Positions 6,343 through 11,515 of a stretch of 11,515 nt of DNA are shown here, one piece after another. Origin of the DNA: Flemingiibacterium sp964430755 (GTDB lineage Bacteria > Bacillota > Clostridia > Oscillospirales > CAG-272); assembly GCA_964430755.1 (NCBI GenBank), contig CAYSFT010000061.1, positions 1-11,515 of the forward strand, read 5' to 3'. The notes beneath the pieces are model-generated. The model had not been told where the DNA came from, did no database searches, and saw nothing but the letters and a program-made list of their open reading frames with translations. The first letter of the stretch is position 1, and the number at the start of each line of letters is the position of its first letter. The position numbers and the translations under genes are program-made.

Positions 6343-7785
6343 TTAACTCCGCAGTTCCTTTAAAAGCTCGTTAACGTCATTATCAATCTGGGTATTCGCG
6401 CCGAGCTGCTTTTCAACGACTTTGAGCGATGACATCACGGTCGCATGGTCACGCTTTAACATCTTTCCGATCTGCGGAAGCGAAAGATTTGTCAGCTTTC
6501 TTGTTAAGTAAATTGATATATGACGTGCGTTTGCAATTTCGCGTGTACGCTTCGTTCCTCTTATGTCTTCAACCGGTATACCGTATTTTTTTGAAACGGT
6601 GTCGATTATACGGTCAATGGTCGTTTCGGGAGATTCGTTAACGGTTATAAGATCGGCGATTGAGTTCTTCGCAAGCTCAACGGTTATCGGTGCACCTGTG
6701 AGTATGCTGAGTGCACCGAGCTTTTTGATAGCTCCCTCGATTTGACGAATGTTACTCTTTAAATTCTCGGCAAGATAATTTACAACCTCAATATCAAGGC
6801 TGATATTTATAGACGCTGCCTTTTTCTGAATTATAGCTGCACGAAGATCGGCATCCGGCGGCTGTATATCTGCGTGAATACCCCATTCAAAACGGGTTTT
6901 AAGCCTGTCCTCAAGAGTTTTGATATCCTTTGCCGGACGGTCTGAGGTGAGAATTATCTGTTTGTGATCCTCATAAAGCGCGTTGAACGTATGGAAAAAT
7001 TCTTCTTGGGTTGAGGTTCTTCCGGCGATGAACTGTATATCGTCTATAAGAAGTACATCCGCTGTGCGGTATTTTTCACGGAAAAGCTCCGGTGTCTTTT
7101 TTGAAAGACTTTCAATCAGCTCACTTGTGAACTGTTCGCCCTTTACGTAAACGATTTTAAGCTCGGGACGTGTCATTTTCAGCTGATTTATTATAGCATA
7201 AAGCAAATGAGTTTTTCCGAGTCCGCTCGGGCCGTAAATGAAAAGCGGATTATATTCGGAGGTCATTTCCTCTCTGTTATTAAGGCAGGCAGGCTCATTT
7301 GCAACTGCAACCGATGCCGCGTGTGCAAATTTATTGGATTGACCGACGATGAAATTATCGAAGGTGTATTCGCCGTGAGATCCGGCAACGATTCTTTTTC
7401 TCGGTGCTTCCCCTATTCCTATATCCTGACTGTCAGTTTCTTCAATCACAGTCGGAGCAATGACAGTATCGGCAAGGTTAACAGTTTCTCTCGGGTTTTT
7501 GGAATCGCGCACGTACATTGAATATTCAATCGGATCAACGCTCTTGTCAACGATAATAACCTCAACGGAAAATCCGACAATCTTTTCAAGAGCTTCGGCA
7601 ATTGAATCGGCGTACTTATTTTTTATAATTTTATATTTATAGGGCATATCGCAAACAATGACTGCCTGCGTATCTGTTAAATCGAAGAGCTTAAGTGAGG
7701 TGAACCAGAGATCGGCGATGGTCTGACCGAATTTTAAGTTTAATTCACCAAGCGCAAGAGTCCATATATCATTTAGTGACTGCAT
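6343..7785 (-). CDS. dnaA: Chromosomal replication initiator protein DnaA
   Basis: A 480-residue AAA+ ATPase that binds DnaA boxes, melts the origin as an ATP-bound filament, and recruits helicase. Domain I spans about 1-85, followed by a short linker to about 135. Domain III carries Walker A GPSGLGKT (185-192), Walker B VLLIDDIQF (244-252) and SDRP (281-284). Domain IV, from about 385, has the helix-turn-helix around LPQIGKMLKRDHATV (436-450). The usual signature is GGRDHTTV; here the first threonine is alanine (A448) and GG is LK, an unusual change in the DNA-reading helix. The start is supported by AAAGGA seven bases upstream. The gene has its own predicted promoter about 300 bp upstream. 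It is transcribed toward the predicted unwinding site, so a rightward fork would meet it head-on. Confidence 0.97.
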   Translation of the reverse strand: MQSLNDIWTLALGELNLKFGQTIADLWFTSLKLFDLTDTQAVIVCDMPYKYKIIKNKYADSIAEALEKIVGFSVEVIIVDKSVDPIEYSMYVRDSKNPRETVNLADTVIAPTVIEETDSQDIGIGEAPRKRIVAGSHGEYTFDNFIVGQSNKFAHAASVAVANEPACLNNREEMTSEYNPLFIYGPSGLGKTHLLYAIINQLKMTRPELKIVYVKGEQFTSELIESLSKKTPELFREKYRTADVLLIDDIQFIAGRTSTQEEFFHTFNALYEDHKQIILTSDRPAKDIKTLEDRLKTRFEWGIHADIQPPDADLRAAIIQKKAASINISLDIEVVNYLAENLKSNIRQIEGAIKKLGALSILTGAPITVELAKNSIADLITVNESPETTIDRIIDTVSKKYGIPVEDIRGTKRTREIANARHISIYLTRKLTNLSLPQIGKMLKRDHATVMSSLKVVEKQLGANTQIDNDVNELLKELRS

Positions 7786-7828
7786 TTTTATGTCCTTTCG
7801 TTTTTTATTATTTAAAATAGATTATAGA

Positions 7829-8020
7829 CGGGTTGTCGAGGACGTCGACCCCTACAAATTGAGGTTTGATTTAATAGATGGGATGTCGAGGATGTAGTCC
7901 CATTCAAATGAGGGGTTATATTAGAAAAATCGTGATATTTTGAATATTCATATTTAAAACCAAGAAGATTATCAGAAAAAATGTCTGCAAAATGTAGGGG
8001 TCGACGTCCTCGACGACCCG
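7829..8020. repeat. 28-bp inverted repeat plus a degenerate third copy
   Basis: The arm at 7829-7856 begins CGGGTTGTCGAGGACGTC and ends CCCCTACA. The arm at 7993-8020 is its reverse complement with a single mismatch. A diverged direct copy of the left arm lies at about 7880-7907 (GGGATGTCGAGGATGTAG), 50 bp away in the same orientation. Each arm also contains a GTCGAC-centred near-palindrome. The 136-bp interior is AT-rich and non-coding. The block lies between the predicted dnaA promoter and the dnaA start, so it should be transcribed in the dnaA leader, where the arms could pair. I infer a dispersed palindromic intergenic repeat, possibly the ends of a miniature element. Confidence 0.75.
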
Positions 8021-8076
8021 CTGCGTTCCTAATAGAAATACTAATATTTTATAATAATTAATATATATATAAATAT

Positions 8077-8105
8077 ATTATACCACAAAAAGATTAAAAT
8101 TTCAA
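8077..8105 (-). promoter_or_regulatory. Predicted SigA-type dnaA promoter
   Basis: On the minus strand TTGAAA (8105-8100) and TATAAT (8082-8077) are separated by 17 bases. The -10 is preceded by TG at the extended position (TGGTATAAT). Transcription would start near 8070, leaving a leader of roughly 285 nt before dnaA that contains the inverted repeats. A second TATAAT on the same strand (7826-7821) lacks a good -35 and is a weaker candidate. Confidence 0.72.
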
Positions 8106-8179
8106 GTCTTTTGCCAATAAAAGTGGTACACAAGCGAAGATTTTTTTACTTATTATAAAAAGTTTTTTTAAAAAAGTCC

Positions 8180-8208
8180 TTGACAAAACATTCTTGATTG
8201 TGTATAAT
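8180..8208 (+). promoter_or_regulatory. Consensus SigA promoter of rpmH
   Basis: TTGACA (8180-8185) and TATAAT (8203-8208) have perfect consensus sequence and the ideal 17-base spacing. Transcription would start near 8215, leaving a leader of about 93 nt. High strength fits a ribosomal protein gene. The -10 overlaps a DnaA box (8199-8207). Confidence 0.9.
8199..8207 (-). promoter_or_regulatory. DnaA box overlapping the rpmH -10
   Basis: TGTGTATAA is the exact complement of TTATACACA, a full match to TTATNCACA. It covers five of the six -10 bases of the rpmH promoter. It is the only good DnaA box I see between dnaA and rpmH. DnaA bound here would be expected to block RNA polymerase. The overlap may also be partly coincidental, since TATAA is common to both motifs. 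Confidence 0.5.
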
Positions 8209-8307
8209 ATTAGGTGCTATGTGTGAATTTATATTCATTTTCGAAATATAAAGCATAATTTCATCGCAAACGATGATAGTTTCCGTTAATGTTAAGGAGG
8301 TGTAAGA

Positions 8308-8442
8308 ATGCTTAGAACTTACCAGCCTAAGAAGCGTCAGAGAAAGGTTGAGCATGGCTTCAGAAAGAGAATGAGAACCGCTGACGGAAGAAAGGTACTC
8401 AAGAGAAGACGCGCTAAGGGCAGAAAGAGACTTACCTATTAA
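8308..8442 (+). CDS. rpmH: Large ribosomal subunit protein bL34
   Basis: A 44-residue, extremely basic protein that is a structural component of the 50S subunit, binding 23S rRNA. The translation begins MLRTYQPKKRQRKVEHGF and ends RRRAKGRKRLTY, matching the bL34 family over its full usual length (44-46 residues). An excellent AAGGAGG site (8294-8300) lies seven bases before the ATG, and a perfect SigA promoter drives it. rnpA follows after 201 bp containing several hairpins, so the two may be cotranscribed with partial termination. Its divergent placement from dnaA is a hallmark of bacterial origins. Confidence 0.97.
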   Translation: MLRTYQPKKRQRKVEHGFRKRMRTADGRKVLKRRRAKGRKRLTY

Positions 8443-8467
8443 TCTCTGCTTTTTTCAACTGACATCG

Positions 8468-8502
8468 GTACAACCCGATATTTATATGTAGCCGGGTTGT
8501 AC
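8468..8502. repeat. Hairpin after rpmH
   Basis: GTACAACCCG (8468-8477) and CGGGTTGTAC (8493-8502) are perfect 10-bp inverted arms around a 15-base loop. No U-tract follows on the plus strand, so it is not a textbook terminator. It may protect the rpmH 3' end or be an RNA processing site. Confidence 0.55.
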
Positions 8503-8521
8503 TTTGATTGTGTCTGCAATT

Positions 8522-8570
8522 AAACCGCCGGAGTTGTCGGGTAAATATCCCGTATTTCGGGGGTTTTTAT
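8522..8570 (+). terminator. Possible branched terminator or attenuator before rnpA
   Basis: AAACCGCCG (8522-8530) can pair with CGGGGGTTT (8558-8566) with one G-G mismatch, enclosing an inner CGGG/CCCG stem (8538-8541 with 8549-8552). The structure is followed by a short T-rich tract. The CCCG at 8549-8552 can alternatively pair with CGGG at 8558-8561, so two folds exclude each other. This could reduce read-through from the strong rpmH promoter into rnpA. Strength is uncertain because few T residues remain unpaired after the stem. Confidence 0.4.
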
Positions 8571-8596
8571 TGTATTTACAGAAAATTATAAAAAAT

Positions 8597-8620
8597 TTAC
8601 ATTCCTCTGTTTGAATGTAA
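8597..8620. repeat. Perfect 8-bp inverted repeat just upstream of rnpA
   Basis: TTACATTC (8597-8604) and GAATGTAA (8613-8620) flank an 8-base spacer, six bases before the AAGAGGA ribosome binding site of rnpA. It could be an RNA hairpin influencing rnpA translation, or a DNA operator. A TTGAAT-16-TATAAT pair (8611-8638) resembles a promoter, but it would start transcription at the ATG itself, so I do not call it one. Confidence 0.45.
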
Positions 8621-8643
8621 CCGAAAAGAGGATATAATATGAT

Positions 8644-9021
8644 ATGAAGCTGCATGCCATCACGGAAAATCACTTATATTCAAAAGCGTATGCCCGCGGA
8701 AAAAAATTCGTGGGACGGTTTGTTGTTGTCTATACGCTTCCCGATTACGCCGCTTCAAAGCTCGCTAAAGCCAATCCGGAAAAGGAAAAAATAAACCGCG
8801 TCGGTATAACCGTAACAAAAAAGCTCGGCAGTGCAGTTGTCCGTAACAGGGCAAAAAGAGTGATACGCGAGGGTTACCGTCTCTCGGACAAAAGTGCAAA
8901 AATTAAACGCGGATTTTTAGTTGTTATCGTTGCAAGAGGCAACATTATAAAAGCGAAATCAACAGACATTGAGCGTGACCTTACGTCAGCGTTCAAAAAG
9001 CTTGGGATGAATGCGCTATGA
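8644..9021 (+). CDS. rnpA: Ribonuclease P protein component
   Basis: A 125-residue basic protein that binds the catalytic RNase P RNA and the 5' leader of precursor tRNAs to allow tRNA 5' maturation. The family signature is clear: NRVGITVTKKLGSAVVRNRAKRVIRE (residues 51-76), with the conserved RNR motif at R67-N68-R69 and flanking K71, R72 and R75. The N-terminal strand and the closing amphipathic helix (DLTSAFKKLG) fit the fold. A lysine-rich segment at about 39-50 looks slightly longer than the usual loop. AGAGGA lies 11 bases before the ATG, a rather long spacing. The stop overlaps the yidD start as ATGA, so the two are translationally coupled, a common rnpA-yidD-yidC arrangement. Confidence 0.95.
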   Translation: MKLHAITENHLYSKAYARGKKFVGRFVVVYTLPDYAASKLAKANPEKEKINRVGITVTKKLGSAVVRNRAKRVIREGYRLSDKSAKIKRGFLVVIVARGNIIKAKSTDIERDLTSAFKKLGMNAL

Positions 9022-9242
9022 AGTATATTGCAATATGGCTTATTAAGCTTTACAGAAAGTATATTTCCCCCCTGAGAAAGCCCTGCTGCCGTTTCACGCC
9101 GACCTGCTCTGAGTATGCGATTGAGGCATTCAGAAAACGCGGATTTTTCGTCGGCTTCGGGTTGAGCGTGTGGCGTATACTGCGCTGCAATCCGTTCGGT
9201 GAGGGTGGGTACGATCCCGTACCCGATAAAAAAAGAAGATAA
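9018..9242 (+). CDS. yidD: Membrane protein insertion efficiency factor YidD
   Basis: A 74-residue member of the YidD (DUF37) family, which associates with the inner face of the membrane through an N-terminal amphipathic segment and assists YidC-dependent insertion. Family motifs are all present: KLYRKYISPL (10-19), CRFTPTCSEYA (24-34), RILRCNPF (53-60) and GGYDPVP (63-69). Cysteines at 23, 24, 30 and 57 include the conserved ones. The opening MKYIAIWLIK is amphipathic. The ATG is embedded in the rnpA stop (ATGA), and yidC follows after 29 bp, so the three are almost certainly one transcription unit. Confidence 0.95.
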   Translation: MKYIAIWLIKLYRKYISPLRKPCCRFTPTCSEYAIEAFRKRGFFVGFGLSVWRILRCNPFGEGGYDPVPDKKRR

Positions 9243-9271
9243 TACAAAAATTATAAGGAGATACATAGATT

Positions 9272-10456
9272 ATGGATATATTAAACAAGCCTCTCGGCTG
9301 GATAATCAATGTTTGTTACAGCGTTACAAACAGCTATGTCGGAGCGCTCGTTCTTTTCACTCTTGCACTCCAGATCTTACTGCTTCCCTTTGCAATAAAG
9401 CAGCAGAAAAACTCAATAAGACAGGCAAAGCTTGATCCGAAGGTAAGAGCCATCCGCAAAAAGTACGCAGGACGCAACGATCAGGCAACTCAGCAGAAGA
9501 TGCAGAATGAAATAATGGAGCTTTATCAGGCTGAGAAGTTCAATCCTATGGGCGGTTGTCTGCCGCTGCTCATTCAGATGCCTATACTTTTTGCGATTTA
9601 CGGCGTTGTTACAAAACCGCTCACTTATATTTGCGGATTTGGTGATAAAATCATCGAAGGTTTCAAGGAAACAGCATACAGCTTACTCAGCAGTGATGTT
9701 TTAGGCGAAACAACATTGGAAGCTTTTAAAAAGGGAACCAACGAAATCCCCCTTATGAGATACATTAATGAGCTTGGCGTCACTAACTTCACCGACGCAA
9801 ACGGTGAGGCTCTGGCAGAGGGTGTTTTACCTAAATTCAACCTGTTCGGACTCGATCTCTCGTATAGCCCTAGCGAAGCTCTTAAAACCGGCTTTTCCTG
9901 GCTTATACTCATAACCGTATTCACTCTCGTTTTCACATTCTTAAGCCAGTGGATCACAAAAAAGGTTGCATATAATCCTAACGCAGGTCAGCAGCAGGAT
10001 ACGTCGACGAAGATCATGCAGTGGTCACTTCCGCTTCTCTCGGTTTACATTGCACATACCGTTCCTGGTGCAGTTGGTCTTTACTGGATCATCCGTAACA
10101 TTTTCACCACAATACAGACTGTCATTTTAGCAAAGGTTATGCCGATTCCGCGCTTCACCGAGGAAGATTATAAGGCAGCCGAGCGCGCAATGAACGTCAA
10201 GGAGCCGAAAAAGAGAGCAAAGAGCTCGGGCGGCAAGAGTAATGTCCGTTCGCTTCATCATATTGATGATGAGGACTATGAGACGGTTACCGAAAAGAAG
10301 TCTGAAGTGACCAATGAAAAGCCTGAGGTTTCGGAAAATGCAATATCAAAGGATGCGCCGAAGCTCAAGGACGAAAGTGATCGCCGTAAAAAGGACGAAA
10401 AGAAAGAAGAAAATAAAGAAGATACAAAGACAGACGAAAACAACGAGGAAGCATAA
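9272..10456 (+). CDS. yidC: Membrane protein insertase YidC/Oxa1 family
   Basis: A 394-residue insertase that places membrane proteins with or without SecYEG. It has five predicted membrane segments: about 22-42, 93-120, 206-228, 250-265 and 268-288. The cytoplasmic C1 hairpin is at 43-92 (KQQKNSIRQAKLDPKV), and the conserved NPMGGCLPLLIQMPI is at 91-105. There is no lipobox or cleavable signal peptide, unlike B. subtilis SpoIIIJ. The charged-groove arginine of the motif R-x-LLLPL-x-x-KQ aligns with glutamine at residue 34 (LQILLLPFAIKQ). The segment at about 121-205 between membrane segments 2 and 3 is long. The tail from 291 is about 100 residues of mixed Lys, Glu and Asp, probably disordered, perhaps for ribosome contact. 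AAGGAG (9255-9260) precedes the start by 11 bases. jag follows 39 bp downstream, as is typical. Confidence 0.95.
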   Translation: MDILNKPLGWIINVCYSVTNSYVGALVLFTLALQILLLPFAIKQQKNSIRQAKLDPKVRAIRKKYAGRNDQATQQKMQNEIMELYQAEKFNPMGGCLPLLIQMPILFAIYGVVTKPLTYICGFGDKIIEGFKETAYSLLSSDVLGETTLEAFKKGTNEIPLMRYINELGVTNFTDANGEALAEGVLPKFNLFGLDLSYSPSEALKTGFSWLILITVFTLVFTFLSQWITKKVAYNPNAGQQQDTSTKIMQWSLPLLSVYIAHTVPGAVGLYWIIRNIFTTIQTVILAKVMPIPRFTEEDYKAAERAMNVKEPKKRAKSSGGKSNVRSLHHIDDEDYETVTEKKSEVTNEKPEVSENAISKDAPKLKDESDRRKKDEKKEENKEDTKTDENNEEA

Positions 10457-10495
10457 AACAGAGCTTTCCGAAAAAATTATGAAAGGAGCAAAACT

Positions 10496-11419
10496 GTGAA
10501 ACAGGAACTCATTTTTACAGGCAAAACAGTTGAGGCTGCTCTTGAAGAAGCAGGAAAAAAGCTTAATTGTGAGCCGGAATCAATTAATTATGAAGTTATC
10601 GAGCAGGGCGGCGGCGGATTTCTCGGAATCGGTGCGACACCTGCAAAAATCAAGGTTGAGCACACTGTTGCAGGCGAGGTCATCGCAAGAGAGTTTATTG
10701 ATACGCTGCTTGAAAACATGGAAATACACGCAGATGTTGACATGATCGCGACACGCAAAAGTGACCGTCAGATAAACATCGTCGGCGACGAAGCAGGTAT
10801 TCTCATAGGTCACCACGGCGACACACTCGAGGCACTGCAGTATCTCACCAACCTCGCAGCAAACAAGCGTGAGGAGGACGAATCCCGTGACTATGTACAT
10901 ATAACGGTGGACGTTGAAAACTACCGCTCAAAGCGTGAAGCAACTCTCCGCGCGCTCGCAAGACGCATGGCAAGCAAGGTTGCAAAGAACGGTAAGAGCG
11001 TTATGCTTGAGCCGATGTCACCGTATGAACGCCGTATCATCCATTCGGAGGTACAGAGTATCGAGGGCGTTTCCACAAATTCCGTCGGAGTTGATTCGGG
11101 ACGCCGCGTTGTGATCTATCTCGAAAGCGCAGGCTTCACGATGCCCAAGGGTAAGCTTGACAAGCCGGCAAAGAGAAACGATCGCCGCAGCGAAAGAAGA
11201 CGTTCGCGTTCTTCCGAATACGCTAAAACCGAGAAGAAAAAGCCGGCAGCACCTATGTACGATGACGGCGAAAAAATGTCAAGCGAGGAGCTTTCCGACC
11301 TCATCTCAACCTACGGTACAAGAGAGGCAAAGGACACCACCGCACGTGAACCTCAGAAGAAGTTCAAGGACTTCGACGAATATCTTAACAGTATTCTCGG
11401 CAGTACCGACGAAAAATAA
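10496..11419 (+). CDS. jag: RNA-binding protein Jag/KhpB
   Basis: A 307-residue cytoplasmic RNA-binding protein (Jag, also KhpB or EloR), known in streptococci to act with KhpA in cell elongation and division control. Three domains are readable: Jag_N (about 1-52, with the glycine motif GGGGFLGIG at 38-46), KH type II (about 75-140, with the GxxG loop as GHHG at 105-108), and R3H (about 141-211, with the defining R-x3-H at R179-H183). From about 212 a 95-residue tail is first strongly basic (RNDRRSERRRSRSSE) and then mixed acidic; similar tails vary widely in the family. The start is GTG, supported by AAAGGAG (10482-10488) seven bases upstream. The yidC-jag linkage is standard. A strong terminator follows at once, so the mnmE gene often found next is not in the same transcript segment here. 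Confidence 0.94.
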   Translation: MKQELIFTGKTVEAALEEAGKKLNCEPESINYEVIEQGGGGFLGIGATPAKIKVEHTVAGEVIAREFIDTLLENMEIHADVDMIATRKSDRQINIVGDEAGILIGHHGDTLEALQYLTNLAANKREEDESRDYVHITVDVENYRSKREATLRALARRMASKVAKNGKSVMLEPMSPYERRIIHSEVQSIEGVSTNSVGVDSGRRVVIYLESAGFTMPKGKLDKPAKRNDRRSERRRSRSSEYAKTEKKKPAAPMYDDGEKMSSEELSDLISTYGTREAKDTTAREPQKKFKDFDEYLNSILGSTDEK

Positions 11420-11426
11420 TACTAAC

Positions 11427-11454
11427 GGAGCTGTCGTTATGGCGGCTCCTTTTT
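11427..11454 (+). terminator. Intrinsic terminator after jag
   Basis: GGAGCTG (11427-11433) pairs with CGGCTCC (11443-11449), a 7-bp stem with one G-T pair and a 9-base loop, followed directly by TTTTT (11450-11454). It starts eight bases after the jag stop codon and closes the rpmH-jag unit. Confidence 0.85.
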
Positions 11455-11515
11455 GTGTGGGGGGGTAATGACAGCCACATCCTTAGGAACGGCGTTGGTG
11501 GCATCCAGCCTGCCG
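11455..11515. other. Non-coding right edge, possible repeat fragment
   Basis: A G-run (about 11459-11466) is followed by unassigned sequence. GCCACATCC (11474-11482) and GGCGTTGG (11491-11498) recall the GCCACATCTTTGGCGTT block of the repeat at 54-70, with extra bases between. The window ends here, so this cannot be resolved. No start of a further gene is recognisable. Confidence 0.3.

Noticed and set aside
7833..7892. TGTCGAG words as Spo0A boxes near dnaA
   Set aside because: They differ from TGTCGAA and are fixed parts of the repeated arms, so repeat descent explains them.
8611..8638. TTGAAT-16-TATAAT as an rnpA promoter
   Set aside because: Transcription would begin at or after the rnpA ATG and lose the visible ribosome binding site.
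1..11515. CRISPR array, tRNA, rRNA, riboswitch, phage or defence genes
   Set aside because: No regularly spaced direct repeats, no cloverleaf or rRNA sequence, and all strong genes are conserved origin-region housekeeping genes.

Overview
The window is a chromosomal replication-origin region from a low-to-moderate-GC Firmicute. The gene order gyrB-remB-recF-dnaN-dnaA <-> rpmH-rnpA-yidD-yidC-jag, with the two arms diverging at the dnaA/rpmH gap, is the classic Firmicutes oriC neighbourhood. Strong AAGGAGG-type ribosome binding sites, a signal-less YidC, RemB next to gyrB, and many small palindromic intergenic repeats suggest a gut-type Clostridia (Oscillospiraceae/Ruminococcaceae-like). The species cannot be named from sequence reading alone.

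Layout, left to right. Positions 1-439 hold no gene: a repeat copy, then two identical inverted pairs of DnaA-box-like nonamers just past the gyrB stop. gyrB (440-2467) and remB (2507-2770) are on the minus strand. Positions 2771-3410 are a repeat mosaic without a credible gene. recF (3411-4532) and dnaN (4529-5668) overlap by ATGA; the small S4-domain gene usually lying between them is absent. Positions 5669-6342 hold a palindromic MITE-like element, then what looks like the working origin: AT-rich DNA, five TAG trinucleotides (a DnaA-trio), tandem DnaA boxes and many further boxes up to the 3' end of dnaA (6343-7785). Positions 7786-8307 hold the divergent dnaA and rpmH promoters and a 28-bp inverted repeat lying in the inferred dnaA leader. 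rpmH (8308-8442), rnpA, yidD, yidC and jag follow on the plus strand, closed by an intrinsic terminator at 11427-11454.

The left arm makes the initiator (DnaA), sliding clamp (DnaN), gap-repair loader (RecF), a DUF370 regulator (RemB) and a gyrase subunit. The right arm makes ribosomal protein L34, the RNase P protein, the membrane-insertion pair YidD/YidC and the RNA-binding protein Jag/KhpB.

I found no new multi-gene system. The most interesting points are the readable origin-unwinding architecture, the paired DnaA-box dyads downstream of gyrB, a DnaA box overlapping the rpmH -10, a DnaA recognition-helix substitution alongside an array of TGTTNAAAA nonamers, and a YidC whose usual groove arginine aligns with glutamine.
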